A DNA stretch of 64,000 bases from Bacteroidales bacterium (GTDB lineage: Bacteria > Bacteroidota > Bacteroidia > Bacteroidales > UBA932). A program made the translations under genes and the position numbers. Below are positions 15,398 to 24,540 of this stretch, in pieces (the stretch's first letter is position 1; every line of letters starts with the position of its first letter). The notes below the pieces were generated by a model. The model ran no database searches and had not been told where the DNA came from. It saw nothing but the letters and a program-made list of their open reading frames with translations. Location of the stretch: the NCBI GenBank assembly GCA_017509755.1, contig JAFWOY010000039.1, positions 62,001 through 126,000 of the forward strand. Direction: 5' to 3'.

Positions 15398-16959
15398 TGA
15401 AGCGCCGGGATTTCATCAAAGCCGGACTGGCAGCGGGAGCCGCCGTCGGCATCGCCCCCAGCCTGAAGGCCTGGGTGCCGCAGCACAATTGGCATAAATA
15501 CGATTTCGGTCCGGGGCCTACGGTCCGCGACCGCCTTTATCAGGGCCCCTTCCCTTCCTACGCGCCGGAGGATTATTTCGGAGAGGAGCCGGAAGTCGTC
15601 CAGTATACTATGCCCGGCAAGCAGTTGCTCAACGCTTTCGGCATGGGCATGACCACTTATATTTCAGGAGATTACGGAGCACCTCACGTACCAGGCGAGT
15701 CCTTGGAGACAACCATCGACAAACTGTTCCGCTTCCCGTTGGGAACCAAGGTCCATATCCGTCCGAACTGGCGCCATATCCAGAAAAAGGCGGGAAAACT
15801 CGAATTCGACGACTACTGGAAGATTACGATGGACAAGGCGGCCCAGTACGGGAAACGCGTCTGCTTCCGGGTGATGCTGAACAATCCGGATACGCTCGAA
15901 AACGCTTTGCCCGACTTTGTCCTGAAAAAAGTACCGCTGGACCACTTGAAGGGAGAATGGAAGGGTGATCCTTCCCAGCCCCGGTTCCAGCACGGACACT
16001 ATCAACCGCGCTACAACGAGTACCTGATCGGGTATTTCGAAGAGATGCAGCATCTGATGGCAGACCGGTACAATGGCAGCCCCCTCATCGAGTTCGTGGA
16101 TACGCACATGTTCGGTTTCTGGGGCGAGGGCCACGCCTGGCCCTATGAGGGGCACAATTTCCCGAACCGCAAAGCGGCAGAGGACACGTTCCTGCGGCTC
16201 TATGAGATCCAGCAGGCCGCCTGGACCAAGGTCCCGTTGGTGACGAACGTCCAGCCGGACCACAGCGGCGTGGGCAACTCCACCCTCGTGGACCGGAGCG
16301 TCCGGGATCATAACTGGCTGCGCCGGGACACGATTCTCGTGGACAGCGAAAGCATCGAGCAACTTTGCAACCGACCTGCCTGGACGGCCGCTTTCGTGGA
16401 GTGTGCCATGACCCGCGGCGATGCCTCCACCATCCGGCTCGATCCGTATGGGCGTCCGACAGGGGACGATGTGATCCTCCATGCCAAGGATGCCGGAGCT
16501 AATTATTATTCGCTCTGGAGCTTCCACAGTATCTGTGCAGAGAACCTGGAGGCGTATTACAGCCGGTATCCTGAAGCACTGGATGACTTGGCCAGTTGCA
16601 TCGGCTACCGCGTGCGTCCTTCTTTCATCTGGCACGGCAAGGACAAGGAAGACCTGGATTTCCTGATCATCGGTATGACGAACGACGGCATTGCCGGCGT
16701 CCCGGGCGTGCTGCGGCTGACCCTCTTCACGGACGACGGAGAAGTACATGTAAGCGGCTGTCTGGACGCGGGCTACCCCGATGTGGAAGGAGTCCGCTCC
16801 GGCATGATGTATCTGCCGAAGGGTTTCGACTGGAACTGCGGCCGGCTGAAACTCAAGGCGGAGCTGGAGGTCAAAGGAGTTCTTTACCCGGTCCCCTTCG
16901 CCGTGGCCGAGCCGCTGAATCCGGACGGCTCTTTGACAATCAAAAAGAACAACCGGTAA
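15397..16959 (+). CDS. Tat-exported protein, possible TIM-barrel glycoside hydrolase (paralog 2)
   Basis: 520 residues, a tandem duplicate of the preceding gene with long shared stretches (FRFPLGTK, IRPNWRHIQK, NALPDFVLKKVPL, WTKVPLVTNVQPD). Tat signal MKRRDFIKAGLAAGAAVGIA. It keeps the putative active-site stretch FVDTHMFGFWGEGHAWPYEGHNFP, so both copies are probably active but may have different specificity. ATG overlaps the previous stop by one base, implying coupled, near-equimolar expression. Followed by an acid phosphatase after 22 nt. Enzymatic activity is inferred. Confidence 0.65.
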   Translation: MKRRDFIKAGLAAGAAVGIAPSLKAWVPQHNWHKYDFGPGPTVRDRLYQGPFPSYAPEDYFGEEPEVVQYTMPGKQLLNAFGMGMTTYISGDYGAPHVPGESLETTIDKLFRFPLGTKVHIRPNWRHIQKKAGKLEFDDYWKITMDKAAQYGKRVCFRVMLNNPDTLENALPDFVLKKVPLDHLKGEWKGDPSQPRFQHGHYQPRYNEYLIGYFEEMQHLMADRYNGSPLIEFVDTHMFGFWGEGHAWPYEGHNFPNRKAAEDTFLRLYEIQQAAWTKVPLVTNVQPDHSGVGNSTLVDRSVRDHNWLRRDTILVDSESIEQLCNRPAWTAAFVECAMTRGDASTIRLDPYGRPTGDDVILHAKDAGANYYSLWSFHSICAENLEAYYSRYPEALDDLASCIGYRVRPSFIWHGKDKEDLDFLIIGMTNDGIAGVPGVLRLTLFTDDGEVHVSGCLDAGYPDVEGVRSGMMYLPKGFDWNCGRLKLKAELEVKGVLYPVPFAVAEPLNPDGSLTIKKNNR

Positions 16960-16981
16960 GTTACCATTTTACTTGTCCAAC

Positions 16982-18277
16982 ATGAACCCATCCACGCGCA
17001 AATTGTTCCTGTGCCTGCTCCTCGCTTTGCTGCCGGGAGCTGTGCTTTTCGCCCAGACAGATCCTCAGTGGGCCAAAGAAGATGTTCTCTCCGATCCCAC
17101 CCGCTGGGGAGGAACCTTCGGCATGTATCCCGAAGGGCAGCCTCTTCCCCCGCGCCCTCCGAAAGGATACAGACCTTTCTATATCAGCCACATGGGTCGC
17201 CATGGGGCCCGTTTTGTCGATGGATCCCAGTTCTATCCGAAGATGTATGGGATCTGGAAGACGGCCGACGAGAAGGGGTTGTTGACTCCGGAAGGGAAAA
17301 AGTTCTTCCAAGCCTATGCCGAGGTGTATCCCCGGATGCTCTACCATGAAGGGATCCTGACCCAGAAAGGCCAGCGCCAGCATCGGCAGATTGCCGACCA
17401 GATCTACCGCAATTATCCTGAAATCTTCAAAGGCAAAACGCAGTTGGTAGCGCTCTCGACGGAGTCTTCACGCGTCATCGTGAGCATGCTCTGCTGCCTG
17501 GACGAACTATCCGACCTGGACCGCGACCTCACCATCCAAGTGGATTATGGCCGGCCCTATTATTCCATGCTCATTCCGGAAAGTCATTCCAATCCGAATT
17601 ACAAGCCCATGGAGCCGTTTACAAAAGAGGCCCTGGACAAATATGAGCGCTTTGCCAAAGAGGTCTTCGATGAAGAAGGCGTAATCGGACGCTGGTTCAC
17701 CTCGACGGAAGGTATCGGCTTGGACCGGGAATCGTTCATGTACGACATGATGCAGCTGGTGTCTGACTGCAGCAATCTCGATTTTCCGGTCCCGGCTGCG
17801 CTTACGGACGTGTTCACGCCGGAGGAACGATATGCGATCTGGCGGGTCCAGAACTATAGCGACTATATGTATACGGGGGTGGCGCCCGGGGTGGACCGCC
17901 GCCGCTTCCTGGAAATGTCCGTCGCTGCAAAGGATATCATCGACCGCTTCGAAGAGGACCAGGCTAACGGAGTCTCGCTCCGGATGCGTTATTCCCATGA
18001 CACGGCCCTGGCACCGCTCATTTCCTATCTCGGCGTAAATGGGATGGATGCGATGATTTCGGATCCCTACGAGGTTGAAAAGGTGTGGCGGAGTTATGAG
18101 ATTCCCATGGCCTGCAATATCCAGTTGGTATTCTTCCGCAGCCGGAAAGCGCCGGACGAGATTCTCATCCAGGTGCTGCTGAACGGTTTCTGCGCCACCC
18201 TGCCGCTTCCCGAAGTCGCCCCGGGTTTCTACCGCTGGAGCGATTTCAAGGCAAGATTCAACAAACTGGCCATCTAA
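16982..18277 (+). CDS. Secreted histidine acid phosphatase
   Basis: 431 residues. Signal peptide (MNPSTRKLFLCLLLALLPGAVLFAQ), then the phosphohistidine motif ISHMGRHGARF (RHG at about 73-75) and a distal HD motif in MRYSHDTALAPLISYLGV. These identify the branch-2 histidine phosphatase family (phytases, acid phosphatases, MINPPs). ATG at 16982 is preferred to an upstream in-frame TTG. It lies between the Tat paralogs and a deacetylase-like gene, so it may remove phosphate from a phosphorylated glycan or inositol phosphate. The substrate is not shown. Confidence 0.85.
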   Translation: MNPSTRKLFLCLLLALLPGAVLFAQTDPQWAKEDVLSDPTRWGGTFGMYPEGQPLPPRPPKGYRPFYISHMGRHGARFVDGSQFYPKMYGIWKTADEKGLLTPEGKKFFQAYAEVYPRMLYHEGILTQKGQRQHRQIADQIYRNYPEIFKGKTQLVALSTESSRVIVSMLCCLDELSDLDRDLTIQVDYGRPYYSMLIPESHSNPNYKPMEPFTKEALDKYERFAKEVFDEEGVIGRWFTSTEGIGLDRESFMYDMMQLVSDCSNLDFPVPAALTDVFTPEERYAIWRVQNYSDYMYTGVAPGVDRRRFLEMSVAAKDIIDRFEEDQANGVSLRMRYSHDTALAPLISYLGVNGMDAMISDPYEVEKVWRSYEIPMACNIQLVFFRSRKAPDEILIQVLLNGFCATLPLPEVAPGFYRWSDFKARFNKLAI

Positions 18278-18284
18278 GGACGTT

Positions 18285-20561
18285 ATGAAAAAAGTTCTGA
18301 CAACCCTCCTGCTGACCTTGCTTGCCGGAACCCTTTTCGCCGGGGAGACAAAGGTCGCCGTGGTAATCAGCAAGACCTCTTATCGTATCGCAGAGAGTGA
18401 GACAGGGTCTGCCGGCAAAGCCTGGACAGCTGTGGCAAACCTAGCCGGACTCCCCTACGAGACCCTTTTCGCAGAGGACCTCAAGGAAGAAGCGCTGGAC
18501 AACTACAGCCTCCTGGTCCTGTCCCAGTGCCTTTATCTGACGGATGCAGAATATACGCTCGTTGACAAGGCTGTACGTCATTTCGTGGAGGCAGGAAAAG
18601 GCGTAGTCGTGGACGGTCCGGCGGGTCTGTATGACCACGAGGAAGAATTCCGCAAGGACCGCACCTTGGACACCTATCTCGGGATGCGGTATCTGTATGA
18701 CGTCCCGATGGATGGTTTCCGTCTGCGCGTGGCAGATAACGACCATTTCATCACCGGGCCCTATCAGGCCGACCAGGCTTTGTCGAACCTGCTGACGGCG
18801 TCACTGCCCGTGCTGTCCGTATCGGCGCCAGCCCGGACGCTGGTAAGCGTGACGAACGACATCCACACATATCCTTTCGCTTCCATCCTGAAGAAAGGGG
18901 AAGGCAAGGTGGCCATCCTGGACGGACTCTCCGCCAAGACCTGTATCGGCACTTCTTTCAAGAACTACGACCCGAAGGGGTTCTTCCCCTCTGAAGTCTA
19001 TCCGCTGCTGATGCGGACACTGCAGTGGTGCCAGTGGGGCGACGTCACGACGCCCTTCCCCTCGCTGCTGCTTTCCGACGGCGACATGACAGCCATCATC
19101 CGTTTGGATGGAGATGGTTCCATCTACGCGCCTTCCATGGTTCAGTGCATGGACTACCTGATAGACCTGGCGGAGGAAACGGGCGTACAGTCCGTCTTCT
19201 CTTTCGTATCGTCATGGGCGACCCGCGCAGGCTGGCATTTTTTCGTGGACCGTGCCAGGCAGATGCAGGAACAGGGCAGCGTCATTGCCACCCATACCAT
19301 GAATCACCGGCTGGAGGGGCTCCGCACGGAGGAAGAGTTTACGACGCAACTCGACGGTTCGCGGCAGGAAATCCGCGAGAATCTGTCCGCCCGCGGTTTT
19401 GACCCGGGCGAAATCCGGTACCTGATCAATCCGGGCAATACCCTGGCCATGCACCAGTATCACCAGGTTGCCAAACGCTACGACCTGTTCATGACGCATG
19501 GCCTGGACCAGAACCTGGAAGTGACGTATGGAAACATGACCTGGTTCACGGACGGCATCCAACTGCCGGTCATCGGGGATTCCCCGAGCCCGGACTATCA
19601 ATGGCTCTACGACCCGACCTGGTCCCATACGACCGCTGAGATTGCCAACTATCAGAATATGGTCCTGGAGCACTACGCCTCCCAGATCGGAAACGGCGTC
19701 ATCCTGGACCTGATGTGGCACGACTACGGAATGAGCAACATCCTGTACGCCGGTCCCCGGTTCATAAGCCGTCTCCCGGAGGGAACCCGGGTCTTCAATG
19801 AAGACAACTGGGAACTGTACGAGACGACCCGGAACTTCTGGGCGACGCACAACATCTACTGCCCGGAGCCCGAAGAGCTGGCAGCCAAGATGAAATTCCT
19901 CTCCAATGCCGCCTACCAGTGGCGCTGGGAGAACGGGGTGCTCGTCATGGACATCCGGTTCGATGCAGAGACCTTCGGGAAATATGCGAAATACGTCGGC
20001 GGCATGGCCGTCGCCATAAACAACACGGCCATGCCCATCCGGCGGGTCGAAATCGACGGAAAGCCCCATGCCGCCTTTTCCGACAGTAAGGTCATCCTCC
20101 CCTGCCCGACCGATGCCCGGATGACCGTCAAGGTCTTTTTCGACGGCGCCACCGTCCCGCGGCTGGAATACACGTCCAAGATCCTGAAAGCCATCGCCGC
20201 CACACCGGAGGGCCTGGAGGCGGAAGTGACGGACCGCTCCGTCGCCCGGCTCAGGTTCCGGCTCACAGAACCATCCGTTGTAGTGGGCGCCAGTTCCTAC
20301 ACAGTCGCCCATGACGGAAGCACCGTGGCGTGCCGCATGGAGGGTTCTGGGAAAGTGACGGTCGCCGCCAATCCCACACCGATCCGCATCCTGTCATCAA
20401 CCCTTCCGATCACGAAGTTCCAACCCGCCGGCAAAGGTGCCAAAGTAACGGTGAAAGCCAATGGAAAACGGCATAACCGACTGGTCTATGTTGATGCATC
20501 CGGAAATCGCATGGTCAAGGAAATCAAAGCGCTCCAAAACGAAAAAACGATTGCTTTATGA
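18285..20561 (+). CDS. Secreted protein with polysaccharide-deacetylase (NodB-like) domain
   Basis: 758 residues with a signal peptide (MKKVLTTLLLTLLAGTLFAG). Residues about 25-250 resemble a class I glutamine amidotransferase/ThuA-like Rossmann region (VAVVISKTSYRIAESETGS, GKGVVVDGP). Residues about 265-480 carry carbohydrate-esterase 4-like motifs: IIRLDGDGS with the catalytic/metal aspartates and ATHTMNHRLEG, the His-x3-His pair. A C-terminal beta-rich part follows. It may deacetylate an acetylated sugar, though metal ligands should be checked. Starts 7 nt after the phosphatase and overlaps the next gene by 4 nt (ATGA). Confidence 0.7.
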   Translation: MKKVLTTLLLTLLAGTLFAGETKVAVVISKTSYRIAESETGSAGKAWTAVANLAGLPYETLFAEDLKEEALDNYSLLVLSQCLYLTDAEYTLVDKAVRHFVEAGKGVVVDGPAGLYDHEEEFRKDRTLDTYLGMRYLYDVPMDGFRLRVADNDHFITGPYQADQALSNLLTASLPVLSVSAPARTLVSVTNDIHTYPFASILKKGEGKVAILDGLSAKTCIGTSFKNYDPKGFFPSEVYPLLMRTLQWCQWGDVTTPFPSLLLSDGDMTAIIRLDGDGSIYAPSMVQCMDYLIDLAEETGVQSVFSFVSSWATRAGWHFFVDRARQMQEQGSVIATHTMNHRLEGLRTEEEFTTQLDGSRQEIRENLSARGFDPGEIRYLINPGNTLAMHQYHQVAKRYDLFMTHGLDQNLEVTYGNMTWFTDGIQLPVIGDSPSPDYQWLYDPTWSHTTAEIANYQNMVLEHYASQIGNGVILDLMWHDYGMSNILYAGPRFISRLPEGTRVFNEDNWELYETTRNFWATHNIYCPEPEELAAKMKFLSNAAYQWRWENGVLVMDIRFDAETFGKYAKYVGGMAVAINNTAMPIRRVEIDGKPHAAFSDSKVILPCPTDARMTVKVFFDGATVPRLEYTSKILKAIAATPEGLEAEVTDRSVARLRFRLTEPSVVVGASSYTVAHDGSTVACRMEGSGKVTVAANPTPIRILSSTLPITKFQPAGKGAKVTVKANGKRHNRLVYVDASGNRMVKEIKALQNEKTIAL

Positions 20562-21952
20562 GAAACCGCATCATTGCCGCCCTTCTGGCAATCCTGGTGG
20601 GCTTTCCGGCTTTTGCCCAGCAGCCGGTTCCGATGAGAGAAGTCCGTTATCAGGCCAGTGACGAAGATTTCATCAATCCCGAACGCGGCTTCATGAGCCA
20701 GCTCTCCAATCCCCGGGAGAAGCTTGATGCCACGGTGCTCGCCGGCCTGCGGGCGAAAAAAGAGTCCATCATCTGGCGGATGTTCCAGATCCGGGATTAC
20801 CGGGACAAGCCGTTCCCGGAAGAGTACCTGGCCTCCGTCCAGGCCGATTTCGACGCCATCCGCGCTGCCGGCATGAAGGTCATGCCCCGCTGGTCCTATT
20901 GCAGCCGCATCGGGGACGACGACGCACCCCTCGACCTTGTATTGACGCATATTGCGCAACTGGCGCCCATCCTGAAAGAAAATGCCGACATCATCGTCGC
21001 CATGAACTGCGGCTTCATCGGCGCCTGGGGCGAAATGCACTCCTCCACGCACGGACTCACGGAGCCGGAGAACATGAAGAAGATCATCTTCGCCCTCCTG
21101 GATATCCTGCCCCCGGAGCGGTGCGTACAAGTCCGCTATCCGCGGGCGAAGTATGCGATTTTCGACGGACAGAAGACGCCGATCACATTGGACCGCGCCT
21201 TTGATGGAAGCCGTTTCTCACGCATCGCGCACCATAACGACTGCTTCCTCGCAAGTCCGACCGATGTGGGAACCTATAGCGAAGACATCGACTATGAAAA
21301 GGAATACCTGCATGCGGAAACGAAATATACGCCCATGGACGGAGAAACCTGCAATCCCCGGGACGGGTATCCGATTTCTTATTTCAAGACCATCCGGGAG
21401 ATGGAAATGATGCATTGGTCTTTCCTCAATTCCCTCTATTCCCGCCGGGTCATTGACCAATGGGTGGACGGCGACTATTATGCCGAGATCAGCCGCCGGC
21501 TGGGCTACCGCTTCGAACTGCTGGGCGGCAGCTATCAGGAAACCGCCGCTGCGGGAAGCAATTTCACGTTCAGCCTGAAGCTGCAAAACGTCGGGTTCGC
21601 CTCCCCGTTCAATCCCCGCATGGTGGAACTCATCCTGGTCCATGCCAAGAAAGGGACGCGCTATAAAGTGCTTCTGCCGCAGGACCCCCGTTTCTGGTTT
21701 GCCAAGGAAACCCAGGAATTCACCTATGCACCCGGCCTTCCCGAAGAAATGGAACCGGGAGACTACAAGGTATTCCTGAACCTGCCGGATCCTATGGAGC
21801 GGCTGTACGGACGTCCGGAGTATTCCATCCGCTTGGCCAATGAAAACGTACCCTTCACGAAAGAAGGCTACAACGACCTAGGCTGGACTGTCCGGGTCAC
21901 GGACGACGAAGCCCCTGCCCATCATTCTTTCCTCCGCTTTTCCAAATTCTAA
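20558..21952 (+). CDS. Secreted DUF4874/DUF4832 domain protein
   Basis: 464 residues with signal peptide (MRNRIIAALLAILVGFPAFAQ). The N-terminal barrel half (DEDFINPERGFM, SIIWRMFQIRDY, MKVMPRWSY, CGFIGAWGEMHSSTHG) matches DUF4874. The rest (NDCFLASPTDVGTY, DGYPISYFKTIREMEMMHWSFLNSLY, followed by a beta-domain) matches DUF4832. The two domains occur together in secreted glycosidase-like proteins of unknown activity. Glu in GAWGE is a candidate acid/base. ATGA overlap with the upstream gene; GH31 follows after 3 nt. Confidence 0.8.
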   Translation: MRNRIIAALLAILVGFPAFAQQPVPMREVRYQASDEDFINPERGFMSQLSNPREKLDATVLAGLRAKKESIIWRMFQIRDYRDKPFPEEYLASVQADFDAIRAAGMKVMPRWSYCSRIGDDDAPLDLVLTHIAQLAPILKENADIIVAMNCGFIGAWGEMHSSTHGLTEPENMKKIIFALLDILPPERCVQVRYPRAKYAIFDGQKTPITLDRAFDGSRFSRIAHHNDCFLASPTDVGTYSEDIDYEKEYLHAETKYTPMDGETCNPRDGYPISYFKTIREMEMMHWSFLNSLYSRRVIDQWVDGDYYAEISRRLGYRFELLGGSYQETAAAGSNFTFSLKLQNVGFASPFNPRMVELILVHAKKGTRYKVLLPQDPRFWFAKETQEFTYAPGLPEEMEPGDYKVFLNLPDPMERLYGRPEYSIRLANENVPFTKEGYNDLGWTVRVTDDEAPAHHSFLRFSKF

Positions 21953-21955
21953 CCT

Positions 21956-23545
21956 ATGAAGAATAGATTTTTCCTGGCCCTTGCCCTGTTACTCCTCTGG
22001 ACCGGAGTCCTTGCCCAGGAGCGCGTCATCCAGATGCTGCCCGGAGAAAAGTGGTGGGGCGCCGTCACGGACCTCGGCATCCGGATGCCTTTTGATGCCT
22101 CCACGGAACTCAGTTTTGACTTGGCACGGCAGAATTTCAACAACCACACAACGCCCTTGTTCATCTCCGACAAGGGGCGGTACATCTGGTGCAACACTTC
22201 GTTTGCGGTCACCATCGCAGACGGTGTTTTCCGGATTACCCCGCACCATGGCGGTTCCGTCAACTGCGTCGAAGCAGGAACGAATCTGCGGGATGCTTTT
22301 TTGGCGGCTTCTGCCGCCCATTTCCCGCCCAGCGGGACAATCCCCCCGGAACTGTTCCTCAGCAGACCCCAGTATAACACCTGGATTGAACTGGTCTATG
22401 ACCAGAACCAAGCCGACGTTTTGAAATATGCGCATGCCATCGTAGACAACGGTTTCCCTCCGGGAATCCTGATGATCGATGACAACTGGCAGAAATACTA
22501 TGGCAGCACAGAGTTCCGTCCGGACCGTTTCCCGGATCCTAAAGGAATGGTGGACGAGTTGCATGCCCTGGGATTCAAGGTGATGCTATGGGTCTGCCCC
22601 TTCGTGTCCCCGGACAGCCAGGAGTATCGCATGCTTCGCCGAAAGGGCTATCTGGTGATGGATGCCGGACGGGACCGCCCTGCCATCCTGGACTGGTGGA
22701 ACGGGCTCAGTGCCTGCTATGACCTGAGCAACCCGGAGGCCTATGCCTATTTCAAGGAAACGCTGACCGCTTTGCAGGAGGAGTACGGAATCGACGGTTT
22801 CAAATTCGACGCCGGCGATCCGGAACGGTACCTGGAGGAGGACACCCGTCCTTTCGATGGGAAATCCTTTGATACCGACCAGACGATGCTTTGGGCCAAA
22901 CTGGGCCTCGAATTCCCCTATAACGAGTTCCGTGCCTGCTGGCGGATGGGCGGTCAGGCCCTTGTCCAGCGTCTCGGGGACAAGTCCTATTCCTGGCGCG
23001 CCGTGGCCAGCCTGGTTCCGGATATGATTGCGGCAGGCATGCTGGGGCACATCTACACTTGTCCGGACATGATCGGTGGCGGGGAATTCGGCAGTTTCCG
23101 GAACGTGGACCAGGCCCGGCTGGACCAGGAACTGATCGTCCGTTCCTGCGAGATCCACGCCCTGATGCCCATGATGCAGTTCTCGGTGGCGCCCTGGCGC
23201 GTCCTGGACGCAAAGCATCTGGCCATTTGCCTGAAGTATGCCCGCTTGCATGAAGAACTGGGACCGTATCTCGTAGAACAGGCGAAACTCGGTGCAAAGA
23301 CCGGGGAGCCCATTGTCCGGAGCATGGAGTATGCGTTCCCGGGGCAGGGCTTCGAGACTTGTATCGACCAGTATATGCTGGGCGACCGCTACCTGGTAGC
23401 TCCCATGATGGGGCCGGGCAATTCCCGCTCGGTACGTCTCCCGAACGGACGCTGGCAGGACGAGAACGGCAAAGTCTACAAGGGTGGACGGACCTATGAA
23501 CTCGATGTGCCGCTGGACCGGGTTCCCCGTTTTACGCGGAAATAA
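21956..23545 (+). CDS. Secreted GH31 family glycosidase
   Basis: 529 residues, signal peptide MKNRFFLALALLLLWTGVLAQ. GH31 signatures: ILMIDDNWQKYYG on beta-strand 3, GFKVMLWVCPFVSPDS, and the nucleophile motif GIDGFKFDAGD (Asp at about residue 285). MIGGGEFGSF and SVAPWRVLD occur later. Shorter than typical GH31 alpha-glucosidases (~700+), it resembles the compact GH31 members that act on substituted or unusual alpha-linkages. Last gene of the run; downstream lies pseudogene sequence. Acting on the same glycan as the Tat paralogs is inferred from the operon. Confidence 0.88.
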   Translation: MKNRFFLALALLLLWTGVLAQERVIQMLPGEKWWGAVTDLGIRMPFDASTELSFDLARQNFNNHTTPLFISDKGRYIWCNTSFAVTIADGVFRITPHHGGSVNCVEAGTNLRDAFLAASAAHFPPSGTIPPELFLSRPQYNTWIELVYDQNQADVLKYAHAIVDNGFPPGILMIDDNWQKYYGSTEFRPDRFPDPKGMVDELHALGFKVMLWVCPFVSPDSQEYRMLRRKGYLVMDAGRDRPAILDWWNGLSACYDLSNPEAYAYFKETLTALQEEYGIDGFKFDAGDPERYLEEDTRPFDGKSFDTDQTMLWAKLGLEFPYNEFRACWRMGGQALVQRLGDKSYSWRAVASLVPDMIAAGMLGHIYTCPDMIGGGEFGSFRNVDQARLDQELIVRSCEIHALMPMMQFSVAPWRVLDAKHLAICLKYARLHEELGPYLVEQAKLGAKTGEPIVRSMEYAFPGQGFETCIDQYMLGDRYLVAPMMGPGNSRSVRLPNGRWQDENGKVYKGGRTYELDVPLDRVPRFTRK

Positions 23546-23557
23546 TCCCACACCGGA

Positions 23558-23858
23558 CTAATCCGGCGCGTACTGGCTTGGAAGCATGCCGAAATGCTTC
23601 CGGAACAGGGAAGCGAAATGAGAAGGCGAGCTGAAGCCGAGCATATCGGCGATGGCTGAGATCTTGTACTTTCTTTTTCCGGGACATCAGGCCGAAAATG
23701 GCGGCGACGACACCCAACAACAGCAACACCGCCAGACCGATGATTTCCCCGGTCAGCAGGTTCATCCGGACCCGGATCGTAAAGGGTTCGGTCGCCGCGC
23801 CCAGGTTGTCATCGGTGATCCAGAAACGCACCGTGGTGGTCTTCAACGACAAAACCAT
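23558..23858 (-). pseudogene. Remnant of a membrane-bound AraC-type regulator
   Basis: Two minus-strand pieces in different frames. The C-terminal piece (23558-23668) reads YKISAIADMLGFSSPSHFAS then LFRKHFGMLPSQYAPD and stop, a near-perfect AraC second helix-turn-helix. It is closed upstream by a stop at 23687-23689. The other frame encodes LLTGEIIGLAVLLLLG and VVAAIFGLMSRKKK, a transmembrane helix with a basic flank. The pair looks like a membrane sensor-AraC protein (hybrid two-component or TPR-TM-AraC type) that lost its middle and shifted frame. It sits just after GH31, where a regulator of the upstream operon would be expected. The rest of 23546-23940 has no intact gene I can support. 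Confidence 0.5.
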
Positions 23859-23957
23859 GACTGTCCACGCCGGCGATCCGTTCTTCGACGAGATGAAAGC
23901 CTACAAGCGTGACGTTTGGGTTTACCGCCAACATTAGGAATTTTGGTGTAATTTTTG

Positions 23958-23965
23958 TATCTTTG
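23958..23965 (+). promoter_or_regulatory. -7 box for the lipocalin-like lipoprotein
   Basis: TATCTTTG, 26 nt upstream of the ATG at 23992. Confidence 0.6.
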
Positions 23966-23991
23966 TCTTCGTTGAACAAAAACGGACAATT

Positions 23992-24486
23992 ATGAAAAAG
24001 ATTCTTTGTTCTATTTTGCTGCTCGCAAGCATGACCGCCCTGGTCTGCGCTTGCGGCGAACTCGACGGGGATGAAGACGAACCCGGATCCATCTACGGAT
24101 ACTGGAAACTGGACAAATTGACCATTGAGGCTTCTGCCTCCGTCATCGGGAACGGAAGCCTGAATACATCTGTCATCGACTTCACCAGCACCCCGTGCTA
24201 CCTGCATTTGGCTGAGGACATGATGGCCTCGGGGCGGATGGGCCTCGACGTGGAATTATCCGGATACTCCTATGATTCCAACAAGAATGCCATCCGCTTC
24301 AACCGGTCGATTTCCGTCTCGAATGACGGCAAGGCCATGGTACTGGTCGGTGCCTATGAGATCACGGAGCTGACGCCCACCACGCTGGTGCTTCGCCAGC
24401 CGGATTTCAACATTGATGTCCCTGGGCTTTTCTCCTCCCACCAGACAGCGATTTACGCTTTCCATCGGGTTCCCAACGACAAGTAA
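23992..24486 (+). CDS. Lipocalin-like lipoprotein
   Basis: 164 residues. Signal and lipobox: MKKILCSILLLASMTALVCAC with acidic residues after the Cys (GELDGDEDEPG), a common surface-export tag in Bacteroidota. The segment IYGYWKLDKLTI has the GxW start of lipocalin-like domains. Alternating strands follow (YLHLAEDMMA, LVGAYEITELTPTTLVLRQP), consistent with an 8-stranded barrel. Single gene with its own promoter and a strong terminator shared with the convergent hydrolase gene. Ligand unknown. Confidence 0.7.
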   Translation: MKKILCSILLLASMTALVCACGELDGDEDEPGSIYGYWKLDKLTIEASASVIGNGSLNTSVIDFTSTPCYLHLAEDMMASGRMGLDVELSGYSYDSNKNAIRFNRSISVSNDGKAMVLVGAYEITELTPTTLVLRQPDFNIDVPGLFSSHQTAIYAFHRVPNDK

Positions 24487-24506
24487 CGATTACCCGAACC
24501 TGAAAG

Positions 24507-24539
24507 AAAATGCCGCGTCGGTCTGACGCGGCATTTTTT
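24507..24539. terminator. Bidirectional intrinsic terminator
   Basis: AAAATGCCGCGTC and GACGCGGCATTTT pair around loop GGTCT, with A and T runs on both sides. It serves the lipoprotein gene on plus and the cyanophycinase-like gene on minus. Confidence 0.9.
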
Positions 24540-24540
24540 G

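Noticed and set aside
23698..23937. Plus-strand frame ending VWVYRQH as the tail of a real gene
   Set aside because: No start, domain or partner gene; the minus strand in the same stretch shows a clearer AraC and membrane remnant. Not excluded as another fossil.
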